From IMG/VR virus record IMGVR_UViG_3300048672_000862, positions 1 through 26,809 of that record: a stretch of DNA of 26,809 bases; one strand, given 5' to 3'. Origin of the DNA: a virus. Numbering within the stretch: the first letter of the stretch is position 1; each line of letters starts with the position of its first letter. Below are positions 16,601-22,777 of the stretch, in pieces. The notes beneath the pieces were generated by a model that saw nothing but the letters and a program-made list of their open reading frames with translations, was not told the DNA's origin and did not search any database. The position numbers and the translations under genes were made by a program.

Positions 16601-16815
16601 TTAATAAGAACACAATACTTGCCATTATCTCCAATAGTCTGAACTGCCATACCTCCTAGTGGATCATTGGTGTTTTTCGCAAAGCTCCAAGCATTTTTGT
16701 CTGTGCTTTTGATTAGTTCGGTTAATGTTTCAGATGAGTTACCAGCAACTAATACATGATAGTAAGAATACGATCTAAATCTGGATAGTGGATTTTTTGT
16801 TGGAATTGGATCCAT
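13660..16815 (-). CDS. Baseplate-hub-like protein with C-terminal lytic transglycosylase domain
   Basis: A 1051-residue virion-type protein. The first 620 residues have no motif I can name with certainty. The segment YVRVNIKMPRN...FWFDGEYMLGTVVHEFSEGNF ending in TQELHLYNIP resembles the closing strands of phage hub proteins (gp27/gpD type). Residues about 755-890 form an SLT-type lytic transglycosylase: FASVESARIKG with likely catalytic Glu779, SSATGLFQILKGTW at 804-817, then MMNPVLNAEYAILYSKYNYN. Such domains cut peptidoglycan glycan strands during DNA entry. The tail is Pro/Ala/Thr-rich. The gene lies next to the gp5-like spike, which lacks its own enzyme, so the digestion function seems to have moved here. 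A TATAAATA is 36 bases upstream, but I see no Shine-Dalgarno sequence. The hub identity is an inference. Confidence 0.7.
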   Translation of the reverse strand: MDPIPTKNPLSRFRSYSYYHVLVAGNSSETLTELIKSTDKNAWSFAKNTNDPLGGMAVQTIGDNGKYCVLINGSESATFVIMKATITAAVIANAVANDNGQSATYEGTLVVNEPRGIIFLHRLVKCAQELGADLSYIPMVLKTFFVGHADSGEIEVISDVYPYLFVTDSVTGSFSEGGGTYEMITSGLVGGVARRATYSSAGTAIHFTTGETLKSAVDNWVAGINAEYDRNYRCALLTTQKISADNATKLRKVTYKAILDPIYQSPEYTMADQQEVLKPFGGCDGQSQVTIAPGYSFESALRDMMKSCRKVKDEIAANQFMFKIVPVFEDVKPSGDLGDAVITYRIYRVPMPGINTAAVEENIAKTEQAAGDTTSDPHTDLSGTLVYDYIYTGKNVEVLEFDISMKMTAYILNGNINNTYPSSKNLPQSNTIISNTDAKVYANRHGNNPTTIYHGFGTKVKNNGHSSNFPAISGQAAMNMRKYATTNIANATMKVMGNPILLAKLSEHFSPGKHTTENNPSADSSKLENTFTTVPKYVRVNIKMPRNADDYSLFNGIQTPNDNTESNDYAVDFWFDGEYMLGTVVHEFSEGNFTQELHLYNIPKTAEVISNPTPEDKDTIVLPPECGGTDIIPCSAKARLLPPTSEGPNIPAAQQLAGGLPASSGLLASGNIPAADQKNNTNLLPDAAGGLLAPPIKNPLVKDTKNPVIDKLGDFTPPTTYILDPLHADEINNKIISSGALRKIDGWDASSASVKQAIMDMAIKHQVNVLSVAKFASVESARIKGTGGFNPNSKVPPGKTKYPSSATGLFQILKGTWSDINKTGGGPGYPPTDANMMNPVLNAEYAILYSKYNYNHFLKHRPDGNDEVHIYGTHNLGGAGYTDVLNDISSPRALKAIANNNLNGARTVQQYKAAVRPWVSHNYHGGKQVSGSNDLALLGAPRTVRGIMGDMIDCNELEEVKNDPTQAGCEQINSVGAPASNPAPAPGAPASNTEAPATNPSPTTPTAPAPTNTAPVNNPAPPVIINHRVQPTSTSTRDPRFHDGYYHPKKK

Positions 16816-16843
16816 TGTATTGGCAGCGATTGGTATAATAAAC

Positions 16844-16851
16844 TATTTATA
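16844..16851 (-). promoter_or_regulatory. T4-type late promoter of hub/transglycosylase gene
   Basis: Perfect TATAAATA on the minus strand, 36 bases upstream of the ATG at 16815. Confidence 0.85.
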
Positions 16852-16871
16852 CCAATCAAATATACGATAAT

Positions 16872-17243
16872 TTACCGCTTGGTTAATATCTGGGAGTTTA
16901 GTCTACTCTTAGTAGGGAGCGTTAACACCAATCCAGATAAGAACTCCCGATCGACGTCTATGATCCCATTATATTGTAATACTACCCACATCAATGTAGC
17001 ACTACCATACAAATCATACGCAAGTAGCCAGGGCTTTTTTTCGTATTTAGCTCCAATTGAGATGGTAAAATCCGTTACATCTGTGCTTAATATCGATCCA
17101 TCCCAATATCCAATCCACGGGCCTTTTTGTTCAGTATTCCCGCCATATTGGTATCGCCCTGTAATATCTGGATTTCTCTTTTGGGTGGATCTCAGATTAG
17201 GTGTTGGAGCTCGAGATATTGGTATACTAAACGTGTTGATCAT
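16872..17243 (-). CDS. 53: Baseplate wedge protein, gp53-like
   Basis: A 123-residue protein. The C-terminal half, PWLLAYDLYGSATLMWVVLQ followed by YNGIIDVDREFLSGLVLTLP, is the pattern of gp53-type and LysM-like wedge proteins, where a short helix is followed by a W-x-x-L-x-x-N core and a D-x-x-x-x-x-L-x-P turn. T4 gp53 (196 residues) attaches to the baseplate rim during wedge assembly. This protein is shorter. It heads the gp53, hub, gp5 block, which fits T4-like gene order. A CATAAATA site lies 30 bases upstream, back to back with the plus-strand promoter of the next gene. A general LysM tail protein is the main alternative. Confidence 0.72.
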   Translation of the reverse strand: MINTFSIPISRAPTPNLRSTQKRNPDITGRYQYGGNTEQKGPWIGYWDGSILSTDVTDFTISIGAKYEKKPWLLAYDLYGSATLMWVVLQYNGIIDVDREFLSGLVLTLPTKSRLNSQILTKR

Positions 17244-17265
17244 ATATAGATGTAGTGTAATTCAG

Positions 17266-17273
17266 TATTTATG
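17266..17273 (-). promoter_or_regulatory. Late-promoter-like site of gp53
   Basis: CATAAATA on the minus strand (seven of eight consensus bases), 30 bases upstream of the gp53 ATG. It is divergent from the TATAAATA at 17284, with ten bases between the two octamers. Confidence 0.65.
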
Positions 17274-17283
17274 TTTGTGGTAT

Positions 17284-17291
17284 TATAAATA
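17284..17291 (+). promoter_or_regulatory. T4-type late promoter of ART-like gene
   Basis: Perfect TATAAATA on the plus strand, 34 bases upstream of the ATG at 17318, so this gene is expected to be expressed late with the virion genes. Confidence 0.85.
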
Positions 17292-17317
17292 TCAGCACAA
17301 GCACACAGAGACTCCCT

Positions 17318-17953
17318 ATGAAATTGTCTGAACTTATCACCATAACAGAAATGATAAATGATAAGCATTATCTATACCATGCGGCTACTGCTCAAATCGC
17401 TCTTCAAATTATACAAAGCAAACACCTAAAAGGATTAACTCCATCCCGCATTCCAGTTCATGCTCAAGCAGGTGGAGTTAGTCTTACCAGAAATAATAGA
17501 TATGCTCATACTGGTTCCGATGATGCGGGCAGACGATCTGCTAAAGTAGGAGGAGAAACTATTGGAACTGATGTAGTGTTTGTATTCAATGCAGACGTGC
17601 TAAAACAGAGAAAACAAATCAATCCAGTAGCACAATCTATGAATAGACAACGCCCCGACCAAGTTGCCAAAGCTAGTGCACAAACGGAATATGAAGAATT
17701 TGCACTTGGTGATATTCCACTAGATCCTAAATTTGGGTATTTGGGGTTTTATATCAATAACCCACGATTAGATCACCAAATCGCATATCAATTAAAATCC
17801 GCTCCGGGATTCATGTATCGTTCGCCCGTTAATACCAATCGATTAGATGCAAAAGATGCTAGATTAGCGACTGCTAGAAAAGCACAACAAGCACAACAAG
17901 CACAACCAGCTGCTCCCGCAGGTGGGGCGTATGATTGGAAAAATTGGGATTAG
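17318..17953 (+). CDS. ADP-ribosyltransferase-like protein with candidate capsid-targeting leader
   Basis: A 211-residue protein not identified by any full-length match I recall. Its layout fits ADP-ribosyltransferase-type folds. YLYHAAT at 18-24 has a conserved-type His21, and an A-x-x-I-I-x-S-K-H-L-K-G helix follows. GVSLTRNNRYAH at 53-64 resembles the second-strand motif, and EYEEFALGDIPL at 124-135 supplies a candidate catalytic Glu (E126 or E127). The N-terminus MKLSELITITEM ends in I9-T10-E11, the (L/I)-x-E form cut by T4 gp21 and placed like the leader of T4 internal proteins. T4 itself packs the ADP-ribosyltransferase Alt in its head. The last 30 residues are Ala/Gln/Pro-rich. The gene is a lone plus-strand insert among minus-strand baseplate genes, with its own late promoter and a weak ribosome-binding site. 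The function is inferred, not shown. Confidence 0.6.
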   Translation: MKLSELITITEMINDKHYLYHAATAQIALQIIQSKHLKGLTPSRIPVHAQAGGVSLTRNNRYAHTGSDDAGRRSAKVGGETIGTDVVFVFNADVLKQRKQINPVAQSMNRQRPDQVAKASAQTEYEEFALGDIPLDPKFGYLGFYINNPRLDHQIAYQLKSAPGFMYRSPVNTNRLDAKDARLATARKAQQAQQAQPAAPAGGAYDWKNWD

Positions 17954-17971
17954 CTGTTGGGGGCTTTCCCT

Positions 17972-19119
17972 TTAATATCCTTTTAGTGTGCCAGACTTAT
18001 ATAAACTCAGATTAAATGCGGACAATTCATCCGGTGAATGAGATTCCAATACAGAAACAGACACAGATAAGATAATAGGAAAATTCCCCAATACCGCTCC
18101 AGATTTCGGATCTATAATAGGAATGTAATCTGTAGCATCTTGATAATCGATATCTAAATTCGTTAATACGACCGGAACGCGGTTGATGTTATAATCGCCA
18201 TATTTCCGGTCGTTGTTAATCGAGCTGCTATAGGCATAAAGATACAAAAGTTCGGGCGGAGCTCCCAACAAATTGACTCCGGAGCTATCTGGTGTGGAGA
18301 GCATTGAATTGTCCCCCGTATATTCTCTTACAGATCCCGCTTCACCTTTGCCTTCACTAGATTCGCCGCTTGGGGTTTGGCCAAAATAAGGCATTCTCCA
18401 CGCCCGCAAAATTTGCAATTGCTTTGCGTTGTTATATGCGTCTCGGGAATTGCGAGATATGAACTTAGCTGATATTGACCAAGTTCTTGATGGTGTATAT
18501 TTGTATACTTGAATTCCACCTGGGGAGTGTATTGGTTGATTTGGAGTATATTCAACTCCTCCGGTTTCATGTACTGATGATGGTGAAGTAAGAAACACTA
18601 CTGATTGTATTCCACCAGGCGCTGCATTTGCTAGCCCAACCGCAGATACTAATCGCACTCTAAAACTCTTATCAGGATCTTCAACTGGCTTTGCAGCTGG
18701 TTTCGTGCTCGGAATAGATGCTGCTTGATTGCGAGCTCCCAAACTAGGAATCCTATTAGATGCTAAAGGAACGGGACCTTGACTGCTTAATGGCTTATAA
18801 GCAACTGGGGCTGGTTCGGGAGTTATTGGGTACGTGTGGATACTACTATCTGGTGCTATAGTAGTTTTGGGAGACGGTTGTGTCTCAACTGGTGGTACAA
18901 CCTTAGGAGGCTCGGTAGAACCGAATAGGCCAGAGAAGAACCCAGGCTTAGCATCTTCAGCATCTTCAGCCGCTAATCTAGCTCGCGTTGCTGCCTCTGT
19001 TCTTTTGCATACCTCTCCTGGAATGCTGCTTCATTTTTAAAATGCTCGGCGGGAGTATATGCATTTCCGAATATGTCCCGATATAACCCATCTGCATCTG
19101 GACCGGCTTTTACGCTCAT
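17972..19119 (-). CDS. Tail-tube cap/initiator-like protein (gp48/gp54 type), split by a -1 frame change
   Basis: Coding starts at an ATG (19119) placed 32 bases after a perfect TATAAATA. The first frame gives 48 residues ending at a TAG (18975-18973). A second frame, one base back, is open from 19030 to 17972 and has no ATG upstream of its conserved part; its first possible start is a TTG at 18742. Joined by a -1 shift, the product is about 382 residues, close to T4 gp48 (364) and gp54 (320). The second frame has a Pro-rich linker, then YTPSRTWSISAKFISRNSRD with LQILRAWRMPYFG, and ends in PVVLTNLDIDYQDATDYIPI, ILSVSVSVLESHS and the closing strand. These resemble tube-cap proteins that start the tail tube on the baseplate. 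Whether the frame break is programmed, a mutation or a sequencing error is open. Confidence 0.6.
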
Positions 19120-19143
19120 ACAAATTCCATTATATTGATCAGG

Positions 19144-19151
19144 TATTTATA
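19144..19151 (-). promoter_or_regulatory. T4-type late promoter of tube-cap-like gene
   Basis: Perfect TATAAATA on the minus strand, 32 bases upstream of the ATG at 19119. This supports 19119 as the true start of the split gene. Confidence 0.85.
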
Positions 19152-19207
19152 TAGTTGTCTAATCGTATGAAATGTGGTAACATCGCTCCATATTCAGGAT
19201 CAATGAT

Positions 19208-19807
19208 ATGGCTAGTGTAAAAACACCAAAAAACAAACCAACGATACAACACAACAATAAAACTATTTACCTCAATAATAAAGAATTAATGGATGCTGTG
19301 ATTGAATCATTCGAACAAGATAAAATGACTGACAAATTAGCCAAGATGTTGATGTTGTTGTGTGAGCGATACGCATCAAGATCTAATTTTTCGGGATATA
19401 CTTACATTTTGGATATGCAAGCGTATGCACTATTGAGTTTATGTAAGACTTGGAGGGGATTTGACCCAAATAAAGGGTCAAATCCATTTGCGTACTATAC
19501 ACAAAGTATCTATCATTCATTCCTCCAATATCTTTCAAATGAGAAAAAGCACCGACAAATCCGCGACAAACTAATTATGGAACAGGGATTGAATCCATCG
19601 CAGGCTTTTTGTGATGAGATGGCAGATGACTTACATATAGTTGAAGATGAGCAAGATTTTTCGTATGTGACTCACACCGCAAAACAATTGCAGCAAAATC
19701 AAAGAGTAGAGGATAAAGCTATAGATAGGTGTGATTTGGGATGGGAAATCGAATCCGATCCGGAGGTGGATGAGCCATCGGAGACTGTAGAAATTACCGA
19801 AGATTAA
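19208..19807 (+). CDS. 55: Late-transcription sigma factor, gp55-like
   Basis: A 199-residue protein matching T4 gp55 (185 residues), the small sigma-like factor that directs host RNA polymerase to TATAAATA late promoters with the sliding clamp. The core at about residues 45-120 contains MLLCERYASRSNFSGYTYIL and QAYALLSLCKTWRGFDPNKG leading to NPFAYYTQSIYHSFLQYLS, related to sigma region 2. The C-terminus is acidic. T4 gp55 ends in a short hydrophobic clamp-binding tail; here the end (VEITED) does not show an obvious one. An AGGAT ribosome-binding site precedes the second of two close ATGs. The upstream 90 bases are shared with the divergent tube-cap gene, and no clear sigma70 promoter was identified there. 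Confidence 0.93.
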   Translation: MASVKTPKNKPTIQHNNKTIYLNNKELMDAVIESFEQDKMTDKLAKMLMLLCERYASRSNFSGYTYILDMQAYALLSLCKTWRGFDPNKGSNPFAYYTQSIYHSFLQYLSNEKKHRQIRDKLIMEQGLNPSQAFCDEMADDLHIVEDEQDFSYVTHTAKQLQQNQRVEDKAIDRCDLGWEIESDPEVDEPSETVEITED

Positions 19808-19809
19808 AA

Positions 19810-19817
19810 TATTTATA
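19810..19817 (-). promoter_or_regulatory. Late-promoter octamer pointing antisense into gp55
   Basis: A perfect TATAAATA on the minus strand two bases after the gp55 stop codon. No minus-strand gene starts at the usual distance downstream of it; only a 19-codon ORF from 19778 could be read. Transcription from it would run antisense through gp55 towards the tube-cap gene. Confidence 0.5.
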
Positions 19818-19826
19818 TCCTTATCG

Positions 19827-19856
19827 TTGAGATTTCCTCGTTGTGGATTGTATAAT
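19827..19856 (+). promoter_or_regulatory. Sigma70-type promoter of gp47-gp46
   Basis: The -35 box TTGAGA (19827-19832, five of six consensus bases) and the -10 box TATAAT (19851-19856, six of six) are separated by 18 bases. This would give a start near 19863 and a leader of about 30 bases ending in a strong AAGGAGGG. It is the only clear host-type promoter found in the window. Confidence 0.7.
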
Positions 19857-19877
19857 ATTTTGCACATTATACAATCC
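19845..19877. repeat. Perfect 12-bp inverted repeat over the gp47 promoter -10 box
   Basis: GGATTGTATAAT (19845-19856) and ATTATACAATCC (19866-19877) are exact inverted copies with a nine-base spacer. The left arm contains the whole -10 box, and the right arm ends directly at the Shine-Dalgarno AAGGAGGG (19878-19885). Because the predicted transcript starts inside the spacer, the left arm would not be transcribed, so a protein-binding operator is more likely than an RNA hairpin. Confidence 0.75.
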
Positions 19878-19891
19878 AAGGAGGGATACTA

Positions 19892-20968
19892 ATGACAATA
19901 GGCAACCGTCTACAAAAAGCAGCGGTATTCACAGATATTCATGTTGGGGATAGATCCAATTCAGAGCAACACAACGAAGATTGCTTAAACTTCGTGAATT
20001 GGTTTTGTGACCAAGCAGTAAAGAATGGATGTGATCATATAAAATTCTTAGGAGACTGGTTTCACCACAGAAACCAAATCAACGTCTCTACTATACATTA
20101 TTCTTACTTAATAGCAAAACGTCTTAATGATGTTGGCATTCCGGTGTATTTTCTTGTTGGAAACCACGATCTATATCAAAAGCACGATCGGTCTATATAT
20201 TCTACGATTCATTTTAATGAGTTTGATAACTTTATAGTAATATCAGAACCTACTATTGTTCATGAAATTACCGGAAGCCCGTTACTATGTCCTTTCTTGT
20301 TTCATGATGAATTTTCCACACTAGCACAATATAATACTACAGAGATTTGGTGGGGGCATTTTGAGATTAGTGGATTTGTAGTAACTGGTGCTGGAAATAG
20401 AATGGTTGGTGGATTGGACCCCGACCTGTTGACTGCTCCTCGCTTTGTGTTTTCTGGACACTTCCACAAACGACAATACTTTCGCAATATCCATTATGTT
20501 GGGAATCCATTCCCAACTAACTACGGTGATATTAATGATTACGAAAGAGGGATGATGACGTTTGATTATACTACAAATACACAACAATATATCAATTGGG
20601 AGGATTGTCCTAAATTCACCTCAACTTCGTTATCGGATATCAGCAATGGAGTTGAATTGCCTATTAACGCCAGAGTGACGTGTATTACTGATCTAGATTT
20701 AACCTATGCTGAAACCATAGACTTAAAACAAGCACTAATATCTCAATATCAACTCCGCGAATTGCGATTTGTGGATATTGATTGTGAATATGGGTTCGAG
20801 GAAGGTGACGTCGATGTCGATGCTGATGATGTGATTAGTGGAGATGTAATAGAGTCTGATCGAATTACTACTACTATAGATTCAACCATTGTTCAATTAT
20901 TATTAGATATGCCATCGTCAGAATCTATCGATAATTCTATGTTAGTTGAAATATACCAATCATTATAA
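19892..20968 (+). CDS. 47: Recombination nuclease subunit, gp47-like (Mre11 family)
   Basis: A 358-residue protein (T4 gp47 has 339) with all Mre11-type metallophosphoesterase motifs: FTDIHVGD (Asp15, His17), FLGDWFHHR (Asp55), VGNHD (Asn91-His92-Asp93), WWGHFE (His155) and FSGHFHKRQ (His190, His192). With gp46 it forms the SbcCD/Mre11-Rad50-like complex that resects DNA ends. In T4 this is needed for recombination-dependent replication and host DNA breakdown. The C-terminal region is acidic (GDVDVDADDVISGDV) and probably not catalytic. It has a very strong ribosome-binding site and a sigma70-type promoter inside a palindrome. It is followed 10 bases later by gp46. Confidence 0.95.
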   Translation: MTIGNRLQKAAVFTDIHVGDRSNSEQHNEDCLNFVNWFCDQAVKNGCDHIKFLGDWFHHRNQINVSTIHYSYLIAKRLNDVGIPVYFLVGNHDLYQKHDRSIYSTIHFNEFDNFIVISEPTIVHEITGSPLLCPFLFHDEFSTLAQYNTTEIWWGHFEISGFVVTGAGNRMVGGLDPDLLTAPRFVFSGHFHKRQYFRNIHYVGNPFPTNYGDINDYERGMMTFDYTTNTQQYINWEDCPKFTSTSLSDISNGVELPINARVTCITDLDLTYAETIDLKQALISQYQLRELRFVDIDCEYGFEEGDVDVDADDVISGDVIESDRITTTIDSTIVQLLLDMPSSESIDNSMLVEIYQSL

Positions 20969-20978
20969 AGGACCCATA

Positions 20979-22775
20979 ATGCATCAGATTAATTTTTTAT
21001 CTATTACCATTCGAAACTTCATGAGTTATGGTAATATTCCGACTACCATACCACTATCAAACATTGGAACTACTATGATAGTGGGTCGCAACATGGACGT
21101 TACCGATTTTGGTGACGCGTCGAATGGAACTGGAAAGTCAGTAATTATAAATGCCATTGCCTATGCTATATTCGACAAACCTATATCAAATATCTCCAAA
21201 GATGGATTGGTTAATAATATCAATAATAAGGAAATGAGTGTATCACTCACATTTTCTAAAGATTCGGACGTATACTGTATTACCAGAGAACGCAAAATGA
21301 AATCCGGTAGTGGCGGCAATACTACTACTGTTACTAAAAATGACGTCGATATTACCACGACTAAGTCATCCGATACTATCTCATCTATTATGGGGATTTC
21401 GTTCGAGGCATTCGTGCGAATTGTTATCTTTTCCGCTACATCTACCTCATTTCTATCACTGCCAGTTAGGCATGCGACTAGTGCCAGTCAAACCGGATTT
21501 ATCGAAGAATTGTTCAATATATCTACTATCACAGATAAATCCGTAATACTGAAAGATAAAATAAAACAAACTCAAAACGACGTAAAAAGTCTTAAGTCAG
21601 TACACGATGCGATCCTTAACGAGCGTGAGCGAGCTCGTACTCAAATTCTGAATATGCGATCCAAATTATCCGATTGGGATGCTCAACATTCAGCGAAGTT
21701 GAATACATTGAGTGCTGAATTGGAACTGTTGACTGGAGATGTAGTTGATTACGAAGTACTGAAAGCAGATCGAGCTAGATTAGATAACGTATTGGATGAC
21801 ATCAAACAAGTAACCAGCGAGTGTAATGCAAAAATACAAGTAGTATCAACGGTAACACAAGAATTAAAAGAGATTGACCGAAAGTCAACGAAACTTGTAT
21901 CTGAGCGATCTCACCTCTTAGATAATAAATGTCCGTATTGTAAACAATCATTTGCTGACACGACTATAAAACTTGATGAAATAGAACAACAATTACGGGA
22001 CTTTGCGGCCGCCACATCAACTAAGGAATCTGGATTAGCTGTGTTAATATCAGAATCTGAAGTATTACAACTGACAATCGAACGACTGACTAAAGAAAAG
22101 AACGAGTTAGGACAAATCCCTACGTTATCTCAGATATACGAAATGGAACGCTTGCCTCAGCAAATTCAATCCGCTATAACCGAATTGCAAAAACAAACCA
22201 ACCCGTATGTGGAACTAGTTGCGGATTTATCTCCTGTTGAGGGGGCTGAGTTGGATGTTGCTGATATATCTAAGTTAGAATTGTTATTGGAGCACCAGGA
22301 ATTATTATTAAAGTTGGTGACAAAGAAAGACTCGTTTATTAGAAAGACGATATTATCAAATAATATTGCGTTTTTGAATACTCGCATACAATATTATTTG
22401 ACTGAATTATTGTTACCATATAAAATGAAAATCAACCAAGACTTAACTTCTACTATTACCAATAGAGGTGTGGAATTAGATTACGGTCAATTATCTGGTG
22501 GGCAACAAGCACGGGTGAATTTAGCGCTATCCTTATCATTTAGGGATGTATCGTGCAAAATGACATCTAGTATCAATCTATTATACCTAGATGAAGTATT
22601 AGATGTTGGCTTAGATTCTGTTGGTATATCGTTAGCCGCTAAACTAATTAAGAAGAAGGCTGCTGCTGAACAAATATCAATGTACGTTATAACGCACAGA
22701 GACGAACTATCTACGTTAGGAGATAGAACCTTGTGTGTTGAGTTTAAAAATGGATTTTCATCAATTAAGGAATAA
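20979..22775 (+). CDS. 46: Recombination nuclease ATPase subunit, gp46-like (Rad50/SMC family)
   Basis: A 598-residue ATPase (T4 gp46 has 560). The N-terminal Walker A region GDASNGTGKS is at about 45-54. A central antiparallel coiled coil carries a zinc-hook CPYC (Cys318, Cys321). The C-terminal ABC signature LSGGQQARVNLALSLS starts at 505, and Walker B LLYLDEVLDVGLD includes Asp538 and Glu539. The hook lets two coiled coils join, as in Rad50. I chose the ATG at 20979 because AAAGGA lies six bases upstream and the protein then starts with the family-typical MHQINFLSITIRNFMSYG; the frame extends upstream to 20946 but overlaps gp47. It forms a complex with the preceding gp47. The next gene starts two bases after its stop. 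Confidence 0.95.
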   Translation: MHQINFLSITIRNFMSYGNIPTTIPLSNIGTTMIVGRNMDVTDFGDASNGTGKSVIINAIAYAIFDKPISNISKDGLVNNINNKEMSVSLTFSKDSDVYCITRERKMKSGSGGNTTTVTKNDVDITTTKSSDTISSIMGISFEAFVRIVIFSATSTSFLSLPVRHATSASQTGFIEELFNISTITDKSVILKDKIKQTQNDVKSLKSVHDAILNERERARTQILNMRSKLSDWDAQHSAKLNTLSAELELLTGDVVDYEVLKADRARLDNVLDDIKQVTSECNAKIQVVSTVTQELKEIDRKSTKLVSERSHLLDNKCPYCKQSFADTTIKLDEIEQQLRDFAAATSTKESGLAVLISESEVLQLTIERLTKEKNELGQIPTLSQIYEMERLPQQIQSAITELQKQTNPYVELVADLSPVEGAELDVADISKLELLLEHQELLLKLVTKKDSFIRKTILSNNIAFLNTRIQYYLTELLLPYKMKINQDLTSTITNRGVELDYGQLSGGQQARVNLALSLSFRDVSCKMTSSINLLYLDEVLDVGLDSVGISLAAKLIKKKAAAEQISMYVITHRDELSTLGDRTLCVEFKNGFSSIKE

Positions 22776-22777
22776 TT

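Noticed and set aside
16879-17331. 150-codon plus-strand ORF opposite gp53
   Set aside because: Antisense to gp53, runs through both divergent late promoters into the start of the ART-like gene, and shows no recognisable domain.
17954-17990. GGG/CCC stretch between the convergent ART-like and tube-cap genes as a terminator
   Set aside because: Only a three-base-pair stem is possible, too weak to call.
18834-19040. 68-codon plus-strand ORF
   Set aside because: Antisense to the Pro-rich linker of the tube-cap-like gene, whose minus-strand frame is better supported by promoter spacing and the conserved downstream part.
19631-19879. 82-codon minus-strand ORF opposite gp55
   Set aside because: Its start lies upstream of the antisense TATAAATA and inside the gp47 operator; composition is that of an antisense reading of gp55.
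20946-20978. Upstream extension of gp46 starting at 20946
   Set aside because: Overlaps the end of gp47 and has no ribosome-binding site, while the ATG at 20979 has AAAGGA and the family-typical N-terminus.
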